From assembly GCF_010119935.1 (NCBI RefSeq), contig NZ_CP048209.1:540001-604000 (forward strand): 64,000 nt of DNA. Reading direction: 5' to 3'. The position numbers and the translations under genes were made by a program. The DNA comes from Paenibacillus lycopersici (GTDB taxonomy: Bacteria > Bacillota > Bacilli > Paenibacillales > Paenibacillaceae). Of the stretch, positions 10,190-20,645 are shown piece after piece (position 1 is the first letter of the stretch; every line of letters begins with the position of its first letter). The notes under the pieces were generated by a model. That model was given only the letters and a program-made list of their open reading frames with translations, was not told where the DNA came from and made no database searches.

Positions 10190-11872
10190 ATGCACAGACT
10201 ACTGCTCGTCGACGACGAGCCGTCGATCGTGGACGGATTGATGCAGCATTTTCAGGAGACGCAGCCGGAGCTCGATATCTGCAAGGCGTATTCCGCGGAC
10301 GAAGCGCTCGATATCGCCAAGCGTACGAAGATCGACCTGCTGATCAGCGACATCAGCATGCCCGGCAAGAACGGGCTGCAGCTGATCGACGAGATCGGAT
10401 TGTACTGGCCGGGCTGCCGGATGATCCTGCTGACCGGCCACAGCGAGTTCGAGTATGTCCATACGGCCATCCGCCGGAACGTGGACAATTATATATTGAA
10501 GACGGAAGGCATTGAGCCGGTGTCGGCCGCCGTGAACGCGGCGATCGTCAAGCTGGAGGAGGAGAACGGCGCAAGGGCGCTGCTTGCGCGGGCGCAGCAG
10601 CAGATGACCGCCGCGGAACCGCTGCTTAAGAAGGCGTTCTTCGAAGCGCTGCTCCTCGGGGAGCAGGCGGCGGACATCGCGGGCGAGTGGCATTTTGCAG
10701 GCTTGGAGCTGCGGCTTGACCGAGGGAGGCCCGTATTGATGGTCATCGGCAGGGCGGACGCGTGGGATGAACAGCTGTCCTACACGAAGAAGATGGACGT
10801 GCTCTATTCCATTCAGAATCTGTTCGCGCATCGTCTGTCCGCGTTGTTGAGGGAAGAGCGGGTCGTGTTCCATCATTCGGAGCTCGTCTGGTTCATTCAA
10901 CCGGAGAAGGCGGCTGCCGCATTCGCGGATGCGGCGGGCGGAACGGACTGGCGGGGCGTGATCACCTACATGAAAGGGATTCTGGAAACGGTGCAGAACG
11001 ACTGCCGCGACATGTTCGGCCTGTCGGTGTCCTTCGGCATCGGCGGAAGCGCGTCCGAATGGACCGATATCGGCGGACAGTACGAGCAATTGAAGACCGC
11101 CATGAAGCAGCTCGCGTATTACGGCCAGCAGATGGCCATTCTCGACCTCGGCATTTCCGACGTCTACAAGCCGGAGACGGCGAGGCCGGCGGCAGCAAGC
11201 GCGACGGATTTCAACAAGAGCGTCGCCGCGCTGCAGAAGCATCTTCAGGCGGGAGACGAGCAGGCTGCGGCCGAGACGACCGCCGAGCTGTTCGGCTGCT
11301 TGAGAAGCCATATGGCCGGCCATTACATGCTGGGATTGGAGCGGTATTACGCGCTGCTGCATACGGTCGCGGCGCATATGAACGATACCGATTACCCCGA
11401 CAAAGCCGACAGCGGCCTTCTGCTGGCGAGTCTCCCCGGCGCGGAGCTGCCCGCCGAATGGGAGGACGCGCAGCGGCGTTTCGCGCAGCTGGCGGCGTCG
11501 ATCTGCCTGCGCCGCCGGGAGCGGGTGGAGCGGGGCGAGAATCTGCTATGCGAGCGCATCCACCGGTTCATTCATGACAATCTGGGCGGCGACTTGTCCC
11601 TGGCGCGCATCGCCGAGTCGGTCTTCCTCAATCCGTCGTACTTATCGCGCTGCTACAAGCAGCTGACGGGCCGGAACCTCTCCGACTATATCAATACGGC
11701 GAAATCCGAGGCGGCCGTCGGCATGCTGGTCCAATCGCCGGCCAAGATCGGCGAAATCGCGCTGCGGCTCGGATTCGAATCCCCTTCCTATTTCACGGCG
11801 TTCTTCCGCAAGATGACAGGCATGTCGCCGCAGGAATACCGGGACGCCTACGGACTTGAGAGCAGGAAGTAA
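10190..11872 (+). CDS. Response regulator with AraC-type DNA-binding domain, YesN type
   Basis: 560 residues. N-terminal CheY-like receiver (1-125) with acidic pair D9/D10 and phospho-acceptor D54 in SDISMPG. A long middle region of unknown fold follows. The C-terminal AraC/XylS double helix-turn-helix (about 455-555) contains IAESVFLNPSYLSRCYK and GFESPSYFTAFFRKMTG. It is the partner of the kinase just upstream and should activate the transporter operon that follows. Cytoplasmic. Confidence 0.93.
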   Translation: MHRLLLVDDEPSIVDGLMQHFQETQPELDICKAYSADEALDIAKRTKIDLLISDISMPGKNGLQLIDEIGLYWPGCRMILLTGHSEFEYVHTAIRRNVDNYILKTEGIEPVSAAVNAAIVKLEEENGARALLARAQQQMTAAEPLLKKAFFEALLLGEQAADIAGEWHFAGLELRLDRGRPVLMVIGRADAWDEQLSYTKKMDVLYSIQNLFAHRLSALLREERVVFHHSELVWFIQPEKAAAAFADAAGGTDWRGVITYMKGILETVQNDCRDMFGLSVSFGIGGSASEWTDIGGQYEQLKTAMKQLAYYGQQMAILDLGISDVYKPETARPAAASATDFNKSVAALQKHLQAGDEQAAAETTAELFGCLRSHMAGHYMLGLERYYALLHTVAAHMNDTDYPDKADSGLLLASLPGAELPAEWEDAQRRFAQLAASICLRRRERVERGENLLCERIHRFIHDNLGGDLSLARIAESVFLNPSYLSRCYKQLTGRNLSDYINTAKSEAAVGMLVQSPAKIGEIALRLGFESPSYFTAFFRKMTGMSPQEYRDAYGLESRK

Positions 11873-11983
11873 ACAGAACGGAAGCAGGTAAAGATCTTGG
11901 CATTGTTCCCTCGATAGGCCGGCATATATGATGAAACAGTAAAGCGCAATCACCTTCGTCGATAAGAAAAAGGGGGAGCTTGA

Positions 11984-13738
11984 ATGGGGAAGAGCAAAGC
12001 AAGCTTGGTGTTGTTAGGCATGCTGGCGGCAAGCGCGGCTTTAAGCGCATGCGGGAACGACAACGCGGCGAATGAACCCGCGCCGGCCGCATCCGACGCG
12101 GATGCCGGCAACAAAGGAAGCAGCGGGAACGGCGCTAACGACTCTGCGGCAAGCTCGGACGCCACGAATGACGCCGCCGCGGCGAACGATCCGCTCGGCA
12201 AATACGCGGAGCCGGTTACGGTGACCGAGGTGCTCGGCTACAACCCGCCGGAAGATCCGAAGACGCCGGCCGGCCTGACGCCGGACAAGAATGCGTATTT
12301 GAAGGACCTGAAGGACGAGCTGAACATCAACATCAAATATTTGTGGACGGTGCCCGCGGATCAATTCGAACAGAAATTCTCGATCGCGATCGCCTCGGGC
12401 GATTTGCCGGACGTGATGGACCTGGACCAGCGCAATTTCGAGAAGTTCAAGAATCAAGGCGTGCTGGCCGACTTAACCGAAGCCTACGAGAAGTATGCCT
12501 CCCCGACCTTGAAGCAGTTCATGGAGTCCGACGGCGGCGCGGCGATGAAGTCGGTATCCCAGGATGGTAAGCTGTATGCGCTTCCCGGCTTCGAGGAGCC
12601 GTTCCTGTCGACGCAGCTGCTGTGGATTCGCCAGGACTGGCTGACCAATCTCGGCCTGCAGGCGCCGAAGTCCATCGACGAGCTCGAGAAGGTGGCCGAA
12701 GCGTTCACGAAGAACGACCCGGACAAGAACGGCAAGAACGACACGTACGGCATGACGCTGCCGAAGACGGTCGTCGGCTGGGCATTCGATGCGCGGGGCT
12801 TCTTCAACGGTTTCAATTCGTACGTCGGCGGCTGGACGAAGGACGCGGACGGCAAGCTCGCGGCCGGCGAAATCCAGCCCGAGACGAAGGACGCGCTCGC
12901 CCGGCTGCAAGCGTGGTACGGCAAGGGGCTGCTGGACAAAGAATTCGGCTTGAAAGACGAGACCAAAATCAGCGAGGACATCATCGCCGGCAAAGTGGGC
13001 ATCGCCTACGGGGAATGGTGGGTGGCGAACTGGCCGCTCAACTTGAACAAGGACAAAGATCCGAACGCGGACTGGATCGCCCTGCAAATTCCATCGCTTA
13101 GCGGCGAACCGGGCAAATCGCTCGTTCCGACCGTGCGCATGGGGCATATCGTCGCCGCCAACAAGAAATTCAAGAATCCCGAAGCCGTCGTGAAGATGGC
13201 CAACTTCTACATCGAGAAGAACACGAAGAAGAACTTCGAGACGAACAAGCCGGAGAACGGCTACGTGTACAACTGGTTCGTGCCGCGGATCTACAACCCG
13301 ACGGATATCGAGAACATCTACGTCAACGTGAACAACGCCCTCGACAAGCAGCTGAAGGAAGTCGAGGATACCGAGACGCCGTATTATACGAACTCGCAGC
13401 AGGTGCTCGAGGCGGCGAACAAATATTTGTCCGGCGATAAGAGCGGCGCCGTGTGGGGCTTGTATAACAGCCGCGTCGACAAGAACGGCGGCTGGGGCCT
13501 GACCCGGCAAATCCGCGACAGCAAGCAGTTCGTGTACAACGAATACTACGGCCCGGCAACGGAGACGCAGATCGACAAAGGCGCCCAGCTGGATAAGCTG
13601 GTGAACGAAACCTTCGTGAAGATCATCATGGGCTCGGCCAAAATCGACGAGTTCGACAAGTTCGTCAGCAGCTGGAAAGCGCTCGGCGGCAACGATATTA
13701 CGCACGAAGTAAACGCGTGGTACGACAAGAACAAGTAA
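11984..13738 (+). CDS. Extracellular sugar-binding lipoprotein, LplA type
   Basis: 584 residues. Lipobox ALSAC with C23, then a low-complexity Asn/Ala/Gly/Asp linker to about residue 70, then a family-1-like solute-binding fold. The long form (over 500 residues) is typical of LplA/YtcQ proteins that feed LplB/LplC permeases. The ribosome-binding site AAGGGGGAGC is strong. It lies 111 bp after the YesN-type regulator, which probably controls it. The ligand is likely an oligosaccharide or polysaccharide fragment; identity unknown. Confidence 0.92.
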   Translation: MGKSKASLVLLGMLAASAALSACGNDNAANEPAPAASDADAGNKGSSGNGANDSAASSDATNDAAAANDPLGKYAEPVTVTEVLGYNPPEDPKTPAGLTPDKNAYLKDLKDELNINIKYLWTVPADQFEQKFSIAIASGDLPDVMDLDQRNFEKFKNQGVLADLTEAYEKYASPTLKQFMESDGGAAMKSVSQDGKLYALPGFEEPFLSTQLLWIRQDWLTNLGLQAPKSIDELEKVAEAFTKNDPDKNGKNDTYGMTLPKTVVGWAFDARGFFNGFNSYVGGWTKDADGKLAAGEIQPETKDALARLQAWYGKGLLDKEFGLKDETKISEDIIAGKVGIAYGEWWVANWPLNLNKDKDPNADWIALQIPSLSGEPGKSLVPTVRMGHIVAANKKFKNPEAVVKMANFYIEKNTKKNFETNKPENGYVYNWFVPRIYNPTDIENIYVNVNNALDKQLKEVEDTETPYYTNSQQVLEAANKYLSGDKSGAVWGLYNSRVDKNGGWGLTRQIRDSKQFVYNEYYGPATETQIDKGAQLDKLVNETFVKIIMGSAKIDEFDKFVSSWKALGGNDITHEVNAWYDKNK

Positions 13739-13771
13739 CCCTGCAGCATAGAGAACCCGCGGCCGGAGAAG

Positions 13772-13825
13772 GGGAGCGGGAGGATGGGACGCGGCGAGCT
13801 CCCATTGCGGCCCGCTCCCTTTTTC
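13772..13825 (+). terminator. Nested hairpin between binding protein and permeases
   Basis: Outer stem GGGAGCGGG/CCCGCTCCC, inner stem ATGGGA/TCCCAT, then TTTTTCCC. Probably a partial terminator and 3'-end stabiliser that makes binding protein more abundant than permease. Confidence 0.7.
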
Positions 13826-13883
13826 CCTTGTGCATGCATGTCCCGGGCGGGGCGATAAAACATCTCACTGGAGGCCGTTGATC

Positions 13884-14795
13884 ATGAAGGACGAAGCGAT
13901 CGGCAACAAACGTCCCTTTCGGGAGCTGCCGCTCCATCTGATGCTCCTGCCGGGCGTCATCATCACGCTGTTGTATGCGTACGGGCCGATGTTCGGCATC
14001 GTGATGGCGTTTCAGAAATTCCAGCCGCTGCAGGGCTTCTTCAAGTCGAAATGGGCGGGCATGAAAAATTTCGATTATATTTTCCATCTGCCGGAGTTCG
14101 ATCAGGTGTTCTGGAATACCGTCGTCATCTCCGTGCTGAAGATGGTATTCGGGCTGATCGTGCCGCTGGCGCTGGCGCTGCTGCTGAACGAATTGACGAA
14201 GGACTGGTTCAAGCGGTTCGTGCAGACGAGCGTGTTCCTGCCGTTCTTCCTGTCATGGACGGTGCTGGGCGGCGTCCTGCTGGATCTCTTCTCGCTGAAC
14301 GGGCCGATTAACGCCATCCTGCACGGCCTTGGCATCCCGCAGATCATGTTCATGGGCGACGGCGATTGGTTCCGCGGCATCATTATCGGTTCGGACGTGT
14401 GGAAGGGCATGGGGTACAACATGATCGTCTTCCTCGCCGCGATCGCGGGGATCAACGGGAACTTGTACGAGGCGGCGGAAATGGACGGAGCGGGCAAGTG
14501 GAAGCAGATGGTGCACATTACGCTGCCGGGCATGGCGCCGATTATCATTCTGCTCGCCACGCTGAGCCTCGGCAACGTGCTGAACGCGGGCTTCGACCAA
14601 ATTCTGATTCTGTATAATTCGATCGTGTACGATAAAGCGGATGTCATTGACACGTACGTGTACCGGCTTGGCTTGTTCAGCCAGCAGTTCTCGCCGGCGG
14701 CGGCGATCGGGCTGTTCAAGTCGATCATCTCGCTCGGCATGGTGTCCGTGTCCTATTATTTCGCCTACCGGTTCAGCAATTATCGGATATTCTAG
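13884..14795 (+). CDS. ABC transporter permease, LplB type
   Basis: 303 residues, six predicted membrane helices. The EAA loop EAAEMDGAGKWKQMVHITLP (about 195-215) contacts the ATPase. A longer frame begins at 13830, but the ATG at 13884 follows GGAGG at good spacing and gives the usual short charged N-terminus before the first helix. No ATPase gene is nearby, as is usual for LplABC systems, which share a distant MsmX-type ATPase. Confidence 0.93.
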   Translation: MKDEAIGNKRPFRELPLHLMLLPGVIITLLYAYGPMFGIVMAFQKFQPLQGFFKSKWAGMKNFDYIFHLPEFDQVFWNTVVISVLKMVFGLIVPLALALLLNELTKDWFKRFVQTSVFLPFFLSWTVLGGVLLDLFSLNGPINAILHGLGIPQIMFMGDGDWFRGIIIGSDVWKGMGYNMIVFLAAIAGINGNLYEAAEMDGAGKWKQMVHITLPGMAPIIILLATLSLGNVLNAGFDQILILYNSIVYDKADVIDTYVYRLGLFSQQFSPAAAIGLFKSIISLGMVSVSYYFAYRFSNYRIF

Positions 14796-14815
14796 CGGGC
14801 GGGAGGAGCATTCGC

Positions 14816-15700
14816 ATGGTCTACAAAGCATCATGGAGCCGTAAGCTGTTCACGGTCTTCAACGTCGTATTCTTGACCGTCATTCTGGCGCTGGGCATCC
14901 TGCCGTTCATCCATATGCTCGCGATCTCGCTGAGCTCGACGACGGCGGCCGCGGCGGCGGAGGTCGGCCTGTGGCCGGTCGGCTTCTCGCTGGAAGCGTA
15001 CCGGTATCTCGGGCAGAAGGCGGAATTCATCCATTCGCTGGGCGTATCCGTGGAACGGGTCGTGCTCGGTACGGCCATTAATATGCTGTTCGTCGTCATT
15101 ACGGCCTACCCGCTTTCGCGGAGCAACGCGCAATTCCGTCACCGGACGCTGTACGTGTGGTTCTTCGCGGTGACGATGTTTTTCGGCGGGGGGCTTATTC
15201 CGACGTATGTCATCGTCAAAGAGACGCATTTGCTCGATACGATCTGGGCGCTCATCCTGCCCGGCGCGCTGAATGTCTGGAACGCGGTCATGCTGCTCAA
15301 CTTCTTCCGAGGCATCCCGAAGGAGCTGGACGAAGCCGCGACGATCGACGGCGCCGGCCATTGGACGCTGCTGTGGCGCATCTATCTGCCGGTCTCGCTG
15401 CCGGCGCTGGCCACGATAACGCTGTTCACCGTCGTCGGGCATTGGAACGCGTGGTTCGACGGGATTCTGTATATGAATTCGCCCGCGCACTATCCGCTGC
15501 AGAGCTACCTGTCGACGCTCGTGACGTCCATCAACAAGCAGGCGATATCGCTCGACGACCTGAAGCGGCTCGAGAGCATCAGCGAGAAGACGCTGCGGAC
15601 GGCGCAAATTTTCCTGGGCGCGCTGCCGATTATGCTGGTGTACCCGTTCCTGCAGAAGTTCTTCATCAAGGGAATTACGGTTGGCAGCGTGAAGGAATAG
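14816..15700 (+). CDS. ABC transporter permease, LplC/YtcP type
   Basis: 294 residues, six membrane helices, with EAA motif DEAATIDGAGHWTLLWRIYL near residues 175-194. Partner of the LplB-type permease 20 bp upstream (ribosome-binding site GGGAGGAG). The two form the membrane channel for the sugar delivered by the lipoprotein at 11984. Confidence 0.93.
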   Translation: MVYKASWSRKLFTVFNVVFLTVILALGILPFIHMLAISLSSTTAAAAAEVGLWPVGFSLEAYRYLGQKAEFIHSLGVSVERVVLGTAINMLFVVITAYPLSRSNAQFRHRTLYVWFFAVTMFFGGGLIPTYVIVKETHLLDTIWALILPGALNVWNAVMLLNFFRGIPKELDEAATIDGAGHWTLLWRIYLPVSLPALATITLFTVVGHWNAWFDGILYMNSPAHYPLQSYLSTLVTSINKQAISLDDLKRLESISEKTLRTAQIFLGALPIMLVYPFLQKFFIKGITVGSVKE

Positions 15701-15808
15701 CGCGGGAGCATGACGTAAAGAAAGTAATGGAAGTAAGGGGAGTAAAGGAATAGGCGGAATTGAGAGTCGGCATTTGCAAAGCCGTATACGCAAGGAGTGG
15801 AGCGGGCA

Positions 15809-17146
<1,338 letters not shown>

Positions 17147-17160
17147 GGATAGAATGCATG

Positions 17161-17192
17161 CAAAACCCAGTCCGCAAGGGGACTGGGTTTTG
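17161..17192 (+). terminator. Terminator of the sugar-uptake locus
   Basis: CAAAACCCAGTCC pairs with GGACTGGGTTTTG around a short loop, 14 bp after the oxidoreductase stop. Confidence 0.85.
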
Positions 17193-17294
17193 TGCCGCGA
17201 GGGTTGAAAATCGGCTGTGACGATCCGATATACATGTGGAACGGCCAGGGATAGCGATCATCCGCGTGAACCCCATGTTGAAGGAGACTTGCAA

Positions 17295-18122
17295 TTGAAA
17301 ATGAAACCGTTAGTTGTTCTCGCTTTGCTGTTGTGCGCATGCTTATTGACCTCATGCTCGGCTCAGATCCGCGGTATGTCCGGGCATCAGGAGCGTTCCG
17401 ATAGTTCCGGCAGTTCCGGGAGTGCAGCCGCTCAAGAGACCGGAGACGCATTAACGTTCCGCATGCAGCCAGGTAAGAGCGACGAAGACATCCGGCCGGA
17501 ACTGTTGAAGCTGGGCAAGGAAGTGATGGCGCAGCTCGACGAGAAGAACAGGGGGCAGCAGACCATAACCTCCGATGAATGGCTGACGATCAAGACAAGC
17601 ACGCTCTCGCCGTTCCTAGACCTGGACGTGAACCCGGAGTTCAATGACGATGCGTTGTCCTTCGGCGAGCATGAGCTGTATGAGGCGCTCGACCGCAGCG
17701 CGGAAGCCGCGGTCAGCGGCAATCTACCCAATTTCCTGAAATACGCGTCGACGGCGAAGCGGTATTTGGGCGAAGGATTGATTTTCAAGCATGACAGGGA
17801 CAAGCTCGTGCAGGCGATCGTCTTCGATCTCGACGACGATGCGGAATCGGGGATCTACCGCGATCGAGACGTGTATGACAAGTTCGGGCAATACCTCGAT
17901 CAGGGAGACGATGCGGCCGCGGTGGACCTGTTCGTTCAGGCAACGAGCTTCGAGCTGACCGACGCCAAGGTAAGTCTCGAGGATCCGACGAGGGTCGAAG
18001 TGCATTTTACATATTTGTCCGACCGTAAGCGGGGCGATTATCAGCTTAACGATTATACGGACGTCATCGAAATGCAGAGTACGGACGTTCCCTGGGAATT
18101 GCATTATGCCAGCAATAATTAA
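17295..18122 (+). CDS. Putative lipoprotein of unknown function
   Basis: 275 residues from TTG at 17295, which has AAGGAG 8 nt upstream; ATG at 17301 is two codons in. Signal peptide with lipobox LLTSC (C21), then a Ser/Gly linker and an acidic soluble domain. I recognise no family. Single gene between two terminators. Confidence 0.78.
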   Translation: MKMKPLVVLALLLCACLLTSCSAQIRGMSGHQERSDSSGSSGSAAAQETGDALTFRMQPGKSDEDIRPELLKLGKEVMAQLDEKNRGQQTITSDEWLTIKTSTLSPFLDLDVNPEFNDDALSFGEHELYEALDRSAEAAVSGNLPNFLKYASTAKRYLGEGLIFKHDRDKLVQAIVFDLDDDAESGIYRDRDVYDKFGQYLDQGDDAAAVDLFVQATSFELTDAKVSLEDPTRVEVHFTYLSDRKRGDYQLNDYTDVIEMQSTDVPWELHYASNN

Positions 18123-18165
18123 TGATTCTAAAGGAAGCCTAGCTATTCCATGAATGCCAATAACC

Positions 18166-18200
18166 GAACAACCGCATCCGTGTCGGGATGCGGTTGTTCC
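18166..18200. terminator. Bidirectional terminator
   Basis: GAACAACCGCATCC pairs with GGGATGCGGTTGTTCC between the convergent lipoprotein and VOC genes. Confidence 0.75.
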
Positions 18201-18235
18201 GTCTGTCTATTCGGGGACATGCCGCGCGGCGAAGC

Positions 18236-18631
18236 TTACTTCGCGTTCGCGTCCGGCTGATGGATGCCGATGACGTTGTTCTCCGTGTCGAGGTAATACC
18301 CTTGCCACGCCATGCCGGGCAGCGCGTACTTCGGCAGGGCGACTTTGCCGCCCAGGCTGAGGATCTTCGCTTCGACGGCGTCGTAATCCGCCACGCCCAT
18401 GGTGCACGCGAAGCCGTTCACCGGCTGGCCGGGCTGCGGAGCGGGACCGCGGCGCTGTACCAAAGCGCCGTTGATGCCCATGGCGTCGGCGTCGCCGGTA
18501 ACGGCTCCGAAATAAGGCATGCCGGCATACTCGCTCCAATTCTCGAACGTCCATCCGAATACTTCCCCGTAAAATGTCTTCGCGCGTTCCATATCATCGA
18601 CATGAACCTCGAAATGAACGACTTTTCCCAT
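18236..18631 (-). CDS. VOC family protein (glyoxalase/dioxygenase fold)
   Basis: 131 residues with two beta-alpha-beta-beta-beta half domains. The first starts VVHFEVHVDDMERAKTFY and the second FACTMGVADYDAVEAKI. It ends DTENNVIGIHQP, the usual strand carrying a metal-ligand position. It belongs to the small single-domain VOC proteins annotated as glyoxalase or bleomycin-resistance-like; substrate unknown. AGGAGG lies 6 nt before ATG. Confidence 0.87.
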   Translation of the reverse strand: MGKVVHFEVHVDDMERAKTFYGEVFGWTFENWSEYAGMPYFGAVTGDADAMGINGALVQRRGPAPQPGQPVNGFACTMGVADYDAVEAKILSLGGKVALPKYALPGMAWQGYYLDTENNVIGIHQPDANAK

Positions 18632-18717
18632 GTTCGCCTCCTAAGTATGGGACATCGCTATTTGTTCTGTTCGTAGGCTATCCTTTCCTGCCTGATCTAA
18701 ACCGAATGAAGAACCGA

Positions 18718-18747
18718 TTGACTAACATTTGGGAATCGTGATAGTAT
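18718..18747 (+). promoter_or_regulatory. Sigma-A promoter of the ZTP riboswitch transcript
   Basis: TTGACT at 18718-18723, 18-bp spacer, TAGTAT at 18742-18747, placing the transcript start just before the aptamer. Confidence 0.7.
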
Positions 18748-18760
18748 TCAGATAATTTAA

Positions 18761-18833
18761 CGACTGCATGTAACTGGCGAACGCGGCGAACCGCGGGGGA
18801 GCATGCGGATCGGTACGCCGTACGCCTGGGCAG
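18761..18833 (+). ncRNA. ZTP (pfl motif) riboswitch aptamer
   Basis: Shows the conserved pfl/ZTP core: AACTGGCG, an internal hairpin CGCGG-CGAA-CCGCG, GGGGGAGC, an outer stem GCATG/CATGC, and the 3' domain GCCGTACGCCTGGGCA forming the pseudoknot-bearing hairpin. These riboswitches bind ZTP/ZMP, the purine intermediates that accumulate when 10-formyl-tetrahydrofolate is short, and usually turn on folate or purine genes. Here the terminator follows directly, so ligand binding should allow read-through to 19006. Confidence 0.9.
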
Positions 18834-18864
18834 AGGTAAGGGATCGTATCCCTTGCCTCTTTGT
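18832..18864 (+). terminator. Expression-platform terminator of the ZTP riboswitch
   Basis: AGAGGTAAGGGAT pairs with ATCCCTTGCCTCT, followed by TTTGT. It begins at the last bases of the aptamer, so pseudoknot formation can compete with it. Confidence 0.85.
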
Positions 18865-19005
18865 GCTTGTAAGGGGGGATGCCAGCAGCGACGTTCGCAA
18901 GCCTGTCCTGTCGTTATACATCTTGGCGAATTTATGCATCATACCGAATCATACCGAATCATGATCATGAATGACGATGAATGAGCCGAAGGAGCGAATG
19001 AGAAC

Positions 19006-19329
19006 ATGTTCGAATTACGCATCTATACGATACACGAGGGCCGGATGAACGCGATTCGGGACCGTTTCGCCGATCATACGCTCGGGATTTTCGAGCGGCT
19101 GGGCATGAAGGTGGTCGATTTCTGGATCGATGCCGCCGGCCAGCCCAAGCTCTATTACTTAATGGCGTATGCCGACATCGCGGAGCGGCAGCGGCTATGG
19201 GAGCGATTCAGGCAAGACCCGGAATGGATGGAGGCCAAGCGGCAGTCCGAAGCGGACGGAGGTCCGATCGTAGCGAAGGTCGAGGAGTACTTCATGGAGC
19301 GCGCGGACTTCTTCCGAAAGGGCGGGTGA
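19006..19329 (+). CDS. NIPSNAP family protein
   Basis: 107 residues, about one ferredoxin-like NIPSNAP domain, starting MFELRIYTIHEGRMNAI and ending in FFRKGG. Bacterial NIPSNAP proteins are small, cytoplasmic and of unclear biochemical role. It is the first gene after the ZTP riboswitch terminator (142 bp) and is followed after 4 bp by the DJ-1/PfpI gene, so both should answer to the riboswitch. The ribosome-binding site GAAGGAGCG is good. Confidence 0.88.
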   Translation: MFELRIYTIHEGRMNAIRDRFADHTLGIFERLGMKVVDFWIDAAGQPKLYYLMAYADIAERQRLWERFRQDPEWMEAKRQSEADGGPIVAKVEEYFMERADFFRKGG

Positions 19330-19333
19330 CGGG

Positions 19334-19939
19334 ATGAAGATTGCGTATATCCTGTTCGACAAGATGACGACGCTGGATTTCATCGGCTTCCATGAAGCGG
19401 TATCCTGGCTGGGCATTCTGAATGTCATCGAAGGGGTCTCATGGGATCTGTGCGCGAACAAGGAAACGATCACGGACGATCGGGGCATGACAGTAATGAT
19501 GAATCGGGTTAATCCGGATTTGTCCGGCTACGATATGATCTTCATTCCGGGCGGCATGCCTACCAGAGAGCTGCGGCATGATCCGGCGTTCGTGACGTGG
19601 ATCCGGAGCGCCCGCGACGTGCGGTACAAAGTATCGGTGTGCACGGGGGCGCTGCTGCTGGGGGCCGCGGGGTTCCTGAACGGAAAGCGGGCGACGACCA
19701 ATCCTTCCGCCTATGAATTGCTGACTCCTTATTGCGCGGAGGTCGTGAAAGCACGCGGCGTGCGGGACGGCGATACGTTTACGGGCGGCGGCGTATCGGC
19801 CTCGATCGATCTGGGCTTGTACCTGATCGAATCGTTAACGAACGAAGAGACGGCGCGGACGATTCAGCGCAAACTGGATTATCCCTACTATCGGCCGGGC
19901 AAATTATCGGACGTATACCTGCCTGATGACGATGACTAA
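19334..19939 (+). CDS. DJ-1/PfpI family protein, isonitrile hydratase-like
   Basis: 201 residues, class I glutamine amidotransferase-like fold. The nucleophile elbow VCTGALLLG has Cys103 and Thr104. Together with Asp15 in LDF these match the Asp/Cys/Thr set of isonitrile hydratase (InhA), rather than a protease or the glyoxalase-type DJ-1 triad. It may hydrate isonitriles or act as a related small-molecule hydrolase; function not proven. Second gene of the riboswitch-controlled transcript. Confidence 0.86.
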   Translation: MKIAYILFDKMTTLDFIGFHEAVSWLGILNVIEGVSWDLCANKETITDDRGMTVMMNRVNPDLSGYDMIFIPGGMPTRELRHDPAFVTWIRSARDVRYKVSVCTGALLLGAAGFLNGKRATTNPSAYELLTPYCAEVVKARGVRDGDTFTGGGVSASIDLGLYLIESLTNEETARTIQRKLDYPYYRPGKLSDVYLPDDDD

Positions 19940-20044
19940 TGCGCCGAATGACTAATGCCATGCCGAATGTCTAACGGCGAGGTTCGCCTCCGCCGGCCTA
20001 GGGGCTGTCCCGTAAGCAAGTTAGGAGAGGCTCCAAACACCGTA

Positions 20045-20101
20045 CAACCGCACAGACCCAAGAAGGGCAGACCTGGCTCTGCATCGTCTTGGGTCTTTTG
20101 C
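20045..20101 (+). terminator. Hairpin at the end of the IS remnant
   Basis: AGACCCAAGA pairs with TCTTGGGTCT followed by TTTG. Likely a terminator for transcripts entering from the PfpI gene or for the former transposase region. Confidence 0.45.
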
Positions 20102-20312
20102 ATCGACCGCCGCCACTATTAGCAGATTGTGAGCGACCGACCGCCACCCGCCCCTAAGCGTGCTTCCGGTAAACCTCGAATCAGGAACCGCCGGAATTCC
20201 CAGGTTGCTCTTCAGTTGTCCGAATAGACGTTCCGGCTCATGCACCCTCCGGACCGCAAGGGCATTGCCCTACTCGTCGGAAAGCTTCTCGCGTACCGCC
20301 TTCTTCTGCATC
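20083..20312 (-). pseudogene. IS1182-family transposase, C-terminal fragment (frameshifted)
   Basis: Minus-strand translation gives QKKAVREKLSDE, a stop, then RVHEPERLFGQLKSNLG. After a frameshift it continues FRRFLIRGLPEARL, and after a second shift WRSVAHNLL. This is the conserved C-terminal block of IS1182 transposases (FGQIK-N-GFRRFLLRG ... AHNLLK). One stop and two frameshifts show it is dead. Confidence 0.75.
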
Positions 20313-20331
20313 AAGCACCGCAACTGGTCGC

Positions 20332-20645
20332 TGCATGTCGAGAACGTCCATGGGCAACGGACATGAGATCCTTTATTTGCTCGTAGGCATCGATTATTTG
20401 CTCACTGCCGGATAGGAGATGCGCTATTAATGCCGGAATCCGGTTTTTGGCTGCATCCAGGAGCCAATAACGCATCCTGTGTCCGATCGTTGCTTCCAAA
20501 ACGCCGATGGCGATCAAATAGCGGATCGTCTGTCCGCCTGCCTGAGTCCGTTGGTGGAGGAGGCACACGTCTGACGATGCATGGTGCCCTAGCGCTAACG
20601 CGGTCAGCCGCGGGCCTCGACCCGAACATTTTTCAACAGTCTGCG
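20332..20645 (-). repeat. Dispersed ++-- element, copy 2, extended form
   Basis: Core 20358-20536 (179 bp) with units at 20358, 20409, 20465 and 20514. Spacer similarities show it lies in the opposite orientation to copy 4. Flanks match copy 4 on both sides: GCATGTCGAGAA plus GTCCATG before the core, and a region of about 100 bp with CGTCTGACGATG, GTCAGCCGCGGGCCTCGACC and TTCAACAG after it. Confidence 0.82.
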
